From positions 5,812-40,809 of the forward strand of contig PBOJ01000029.1 of NCBI GenBank assembly GCA_002724315.1: a stretch of DNA of 34,998 bases. The letters run 5' to 3'. The notes under the pieces are model-generated. The model searched no databases and had not been told where the DNA came from. It was given only the letters and a program-made list of their open reading frames with translations. Origin of the DNA: Planctomycetaceae bacterium (GTDB lineage: Bacteria > Planctomycetota > Planctomycetia > Planctomycetales > Planctomycetaceae). A program made the translations under genes and the position numbers. Positions 32,639 through 34,998 of the stretch are shown here, in pieces; within the stretch, counting starts at the first letter, position 1, and each line of letters begins with the position of its first letter.

Positions 32639-33658
32639 ATGAGACATATCGGATTCCTCCCCGACCAGGCCACCGCGGTGAGGCTCAAAGCCTGGCTGCT
32701 CACCCGTGACATGGCCTGTGACGTCGAAGCCGAGGACGGTCAGTGGAGTGTCTGGATCCACGACGAAGACCACATCGACGCGGCCAGGGAAGAATTCCTG
32801 ACGTTCAACAGCGACCCGGACGCCGAACGGTACCGCCTGGCCGAACAGGCTGTGAAACAACAGCAGCGGGCCGAGGCGAGGCCGCCCCGCCGCAGGCGGC
32901 CGACGCCTCGCCGTGATCCGCGTCACTGGACAATAACCCCGTGGAGACAATGCCCGGTCACGGTGGCCCTGATCGTTCTCTCGGTTCTCCTGACTGCCGT
33001 GTGCGTCCGCGGTCTGAAGAACGGAGGCATGGACTTCGACATGAACTACGAGCCGGTGTTGAGCCGGTTGCTGATCGTTGAGGTCGAGCAGCGGGGCGAC
33101 GAACTCTGGGTCCCCACCTACAACCTCTCGCGGGCCTGGACTCACCTCCGTGATTCAATCAGCCAGGGGCAGGCCTACCAGTTGCCCGATCACGGTGTGG
33201 GCAGAATCGTCCGCGGCGAGTACTGGAGACTGGTGACGCCGATCTTCCTGCACTTCGGCATCTTTCACATCGTGTTCAACTTGATGTGGATGAGAATGAT
33301 GGGCTGCGAGATCGAAGCACGGCGAGGAGGTCCCCGTTACCTGGGCCTGGTCTTGCTGATCGCGGTCGTCTCGAACGTCGGACAATACGCTGTCAACGGC
33401 TCGCCGGTGTTTGGAGGCATGTCAGGAGTGGTCTATGGCGTCTTTGGTTATCTGTGGATGAAGGAGAGATACGAACCGTCCTCCGGAATGTCTCTGCCCC
33501 CCAGTACCGCCCTCTGGATGATCGGCTGGTTCGTATTCTGCTGGACCGGGCTGGCGGGACCAATCGCCAACTGGGCCCACACTTTCGGCCTGGCCACCGG
33601 GATGCTGGTCGGGCTTCTGCCCACACGGACCCGATCCCAGCAATCCCCCGGTCGCTGA
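32639..33658 (+). CDS. Rhomboid family intramembrane serine protease
   Basis: A 339-residue rhomboid. The catalytic dyad is Ser262 (GGMSGVVYG) and His314 (NWAHTFGL), with the oxyanion-supporting Asn214 in FHIVFNLMWMR. An N-terminal cytosolic domain (1-65, MRHIGFLPDQATAVRLKAWLLTRDM) resembles the GlpG cytosolic domain. A basic linker (RPPRRRRPTPRR) follows, then a first membrane helix at about 105-123 and a lumenal loop with GEYWRLVTPIFLHFG, which leads into the rhomboid core. Such proteases cleave membrane-protein helices; substrates are unknown. The ATG at 32639 starts the GlpG-like domain. The gene ends 8 bases before the convergent PQQ propeller gene. Confidence 0.9.
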   Translation: MRHIGFLPDQATAVRLKAWLLTRDMACDVEAEDGQWSVWIHDEDHIDAAREEFLTFNSDPDAERYRLAEQAVKQQQRAEARPPRRRRPTPRRDPRHWTITPWRQCPVTVALIVLSVLLTAVCVRGLKNGGMDFDMNYEPVLSRLLIVEVEQRGDELWVPTYNLSRAWTHLRDSISQGQAYQLPDHGVGRIVRGEYWRLVTPIFLHFGIFHIVFNLMWMRMMGCEIEARRGGPRYLGLVLLIAVVSNVGQYAVNGSPVFGGMSGVVYGVFGYLWMKERYEPSSGMSLPPSTALWMIGWFVFCWTGLAGPIANWAHTFGLATGMLVGLLPTRTRSQQSPGR

Positions 33659-33666
33659 GAATTCCG

Positions 33667-34923
33667 CTAGGGGCCAGCGGCTGCGGAACCGACGCAGTAC
33701 AGCCGGTTGGTCGAGCGGAAATAGAGCTGACCTTCGAGCGGTGTGATCGACGCCCGGAATGTCGCCTCCGCGGGTGCCTTGATCCGGTTTTTTGCCACGA
33801 CCTGCGGCTTGGGACCAGGCTTGACCACGAAGGTCTCTCCCGCCTCGTTGAGGAAAAACGCCAGCCCGCTCCAGGCGACCGGCGAAGCCGAGAAGTTTGT
33901 GCCAAGCCGTTCGAGCCAGTGCTGCTTGCCGGTCTTGGTGTCGTAACAGCCCAGGATGCCGCCCCGCAGGCCGACCACCAGCACATGCTCGCCCACGACA
34001 ATGGGCGAGGGGATGTCACGGCCCTGCCGCTTGACCTGCCATGCCACGTGGCTGCCAGTCACGTCTCCGCTGCCACCGGGGCGGATGGCCGTCAGAAACG
34101 GCCTGGTCCCGTTGGTCGAAAACAACAGCCCTCCGGCAGGAGTGACCGTGGGAGTGCCACGCCCCGACGGGTTCTTGACCCGCCACAGTTCCTTGCCGGT
34201 CGCCGGGTCGTACGCACACACGGCCGCGTGCCCGTTGACGACCAGTTCGTCGTGGCCCCCGGCCCGGATCAGTACCGGGGTGCTCCAGCCGCGAAAGTTG
34301 TCCCGATCGGTTTTCCACAGCGGCCGACCGGTTTTCCGGTCAAACGCGGCGATGTAGGCCTCCTTGTCCGAATCGACCAGTTGAATCACCGAGTTGCCCA
34401 CCAGCACCGGGCACGATGCCGACCCCCAGCGATTGTCGAAAACTCCAATCGGTTTCTGCCAGGCCGGGGACCCATCAACCCGGTAACAGTGAATCCCGCC
34501 ACCCTCACCGAAAAAGGCGTAGACAAATTCGCCGTCGGTCACACAACTGGCCGACGCGTACCCGTTCATGTTGTGGGTCGGCAGGGCGGGCCCGGTGAAC
34601 GCGGTGTGCTGCCAGACGATCTTGTGCGTCTCCCGGTCCACGCACAACACCACCCGTCGCTTGCCCTTCTCCAGAGCCGTCGTCAGGAAAATCCGTTTGC
34701 CCCAGATCGTCGGAGACGACTGGCCCTGGCCGGGCAGGGCGACCGACCACTTGATCGAGTCGTTGGACCACCGGGTGGGCAGATTGGTTTCGGTCGAATG
34801 TCCGTCGCCCCGAGGTCCCCTCCAACTGGGCCAGCCCGGTGGAGCCGCCACCAGCGTCTCGGCACACATCGCCAGCAACCCAACCAGGACAAGACCTCCG
34901 CCACAAAGGAATCGCTTCGACAT
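33667..34923 (-). CDS. PQQ-like beta-propeller (BamB-type) exported protein
   Basis: A 418-residue protein. A signal peptide (MSKRFLCGGGLVLVGLLAMCAETLVAA) is followed by WPSWRGPRGDGHSTETNLPTRW, the standard opening of planctomycete PQQ-propeller proteins, and then by the repeat blades. Several end in AFDRKTGRPLWKTD, AYDPATGKELWRVK and CYDTKTGKQHWLERL, the PQQ-repeat pattern AxDxxTGxxxW. The family is known from quinoprotein dehydrogenases and the outer-membrane assembly factor BamB. No catalytic PQQ-binding residues are clear, so a structural or binding role is more likely. The ATG at 34923 follows AGGGAGAAG; an ATG 10 codons upstream is possible but puts residues before the signal peptide. 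Confidence 0.9.
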   Translation of the reverse strand: MSKRFLCGGGLVLVGLLAMCAETLVAAPPGWPSWRGPRGDGHSTETNLPTRWSNDSIKWSVALPGQGQSSPTIWGKRIFLTTALEKGKRRVVLCVDRETHKIVWQHTAFTGPALPTHNMNGYASASCVTDGEFVYAFFGEGGGIHCYRVDGSPAWQKPIGVFDNRWGSASCPVLVGNSVIQLVDSDKEAYIAAFDRKTGRPLWKTDRDNFRGWSTPVLIRAGGHDELVVNGHAAVCAYDPATGKELWRVKNPSGRGTPTVTPAGGLLFSTNGTRPFLTAIRPGGSGDVTGSHVAWQVKRQGRDIPSPIVVGEHVLVVGLRGGILGCYDTKTGKQHWLERLGTNFSASPVAWSGLAFFLNEAGETFVVKPGPKPQVVAKNRIKAPAEATFRASITPLEGQLYFRSTNRLYCVGSAAAGP

Positions 34924-34998
34924 CACCGCTTCTCCCTGTCCATCTCGAATCACGCGACGCCACAGACTAGCAACTCGCCACGTGCAGTGGTAATCCCA

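Overview
The window is gene-dense, GC-rich DNA that almost certainly comes from a planctomycete (Planctomycetota). The markers are three DUF1501 proteins, a DUF1549/DUF1553 cytochrome c protein, a PQQ-type beta-propeller with the planctomycete WPSWRG opening, many Tat-type leaders, and a TPR-ExbB-ExbD-toroid operon. No rRNA, tRNA, CRISPR array, phage gene or insertion sequence was seen. No gene-free stretch exceeds about 300 bases.

Layout. 1-2627: an exported WD40 propeller and a DUF1501 protein diverge from a shared promoter region. 2631-8677: a four-gene minus-strand operon encodes a tungsten-type aldehyde oxidoreductase (16-Cys ferredoxin, AOR catalytic subunit, FAD subunit, MoaD-like carrier). 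It diverges from a thiamine-diphosphate enzyme. Together they suggest a route from 2-oxoacid to aldehyde to carboxylate that ends in NADH; this is inference. 8737-13375: a DUF1501 gene and a large PSD1-type cytochrome c gene, the usual planctomycete pair. 13449-16836: a compact operon of a Tat-exported phosphotriesterase-like hydrolase, a SpoU RNA methyltransferase and a beta-lactamase-fold serine hydrolase, closed by a strong hairpin. 16951-19459: a DUF1501 protein and an aldo/keto reductase. 19452-21239: a class IV aminotransferase and an SDR oxidoreductase, minus strand. 21387-21737: a probable selenoprotein gene. 21751-30140: a four-gene TPR / ExbB / ExbD / propeller-toroid operon behind a good promoter. 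30425-33658: an unknown protein, a DRG-like TGS GTPase and a rhomboid protease. 33667-34923: a PQQ-type propeller.

The main discovery candidate is at 21387-21737. An intact 116-residue ArsC/Spx-like thioredoxin-fold reading frame is interrupted only by one in-frame TGA, at the first position of its CxxC redox motif (UTSC). A G-first hairpin loop sits 23 nt after the TGA, which fits the bacterial SECIS rule. A conventional gene caller would truncate or lose this gene.
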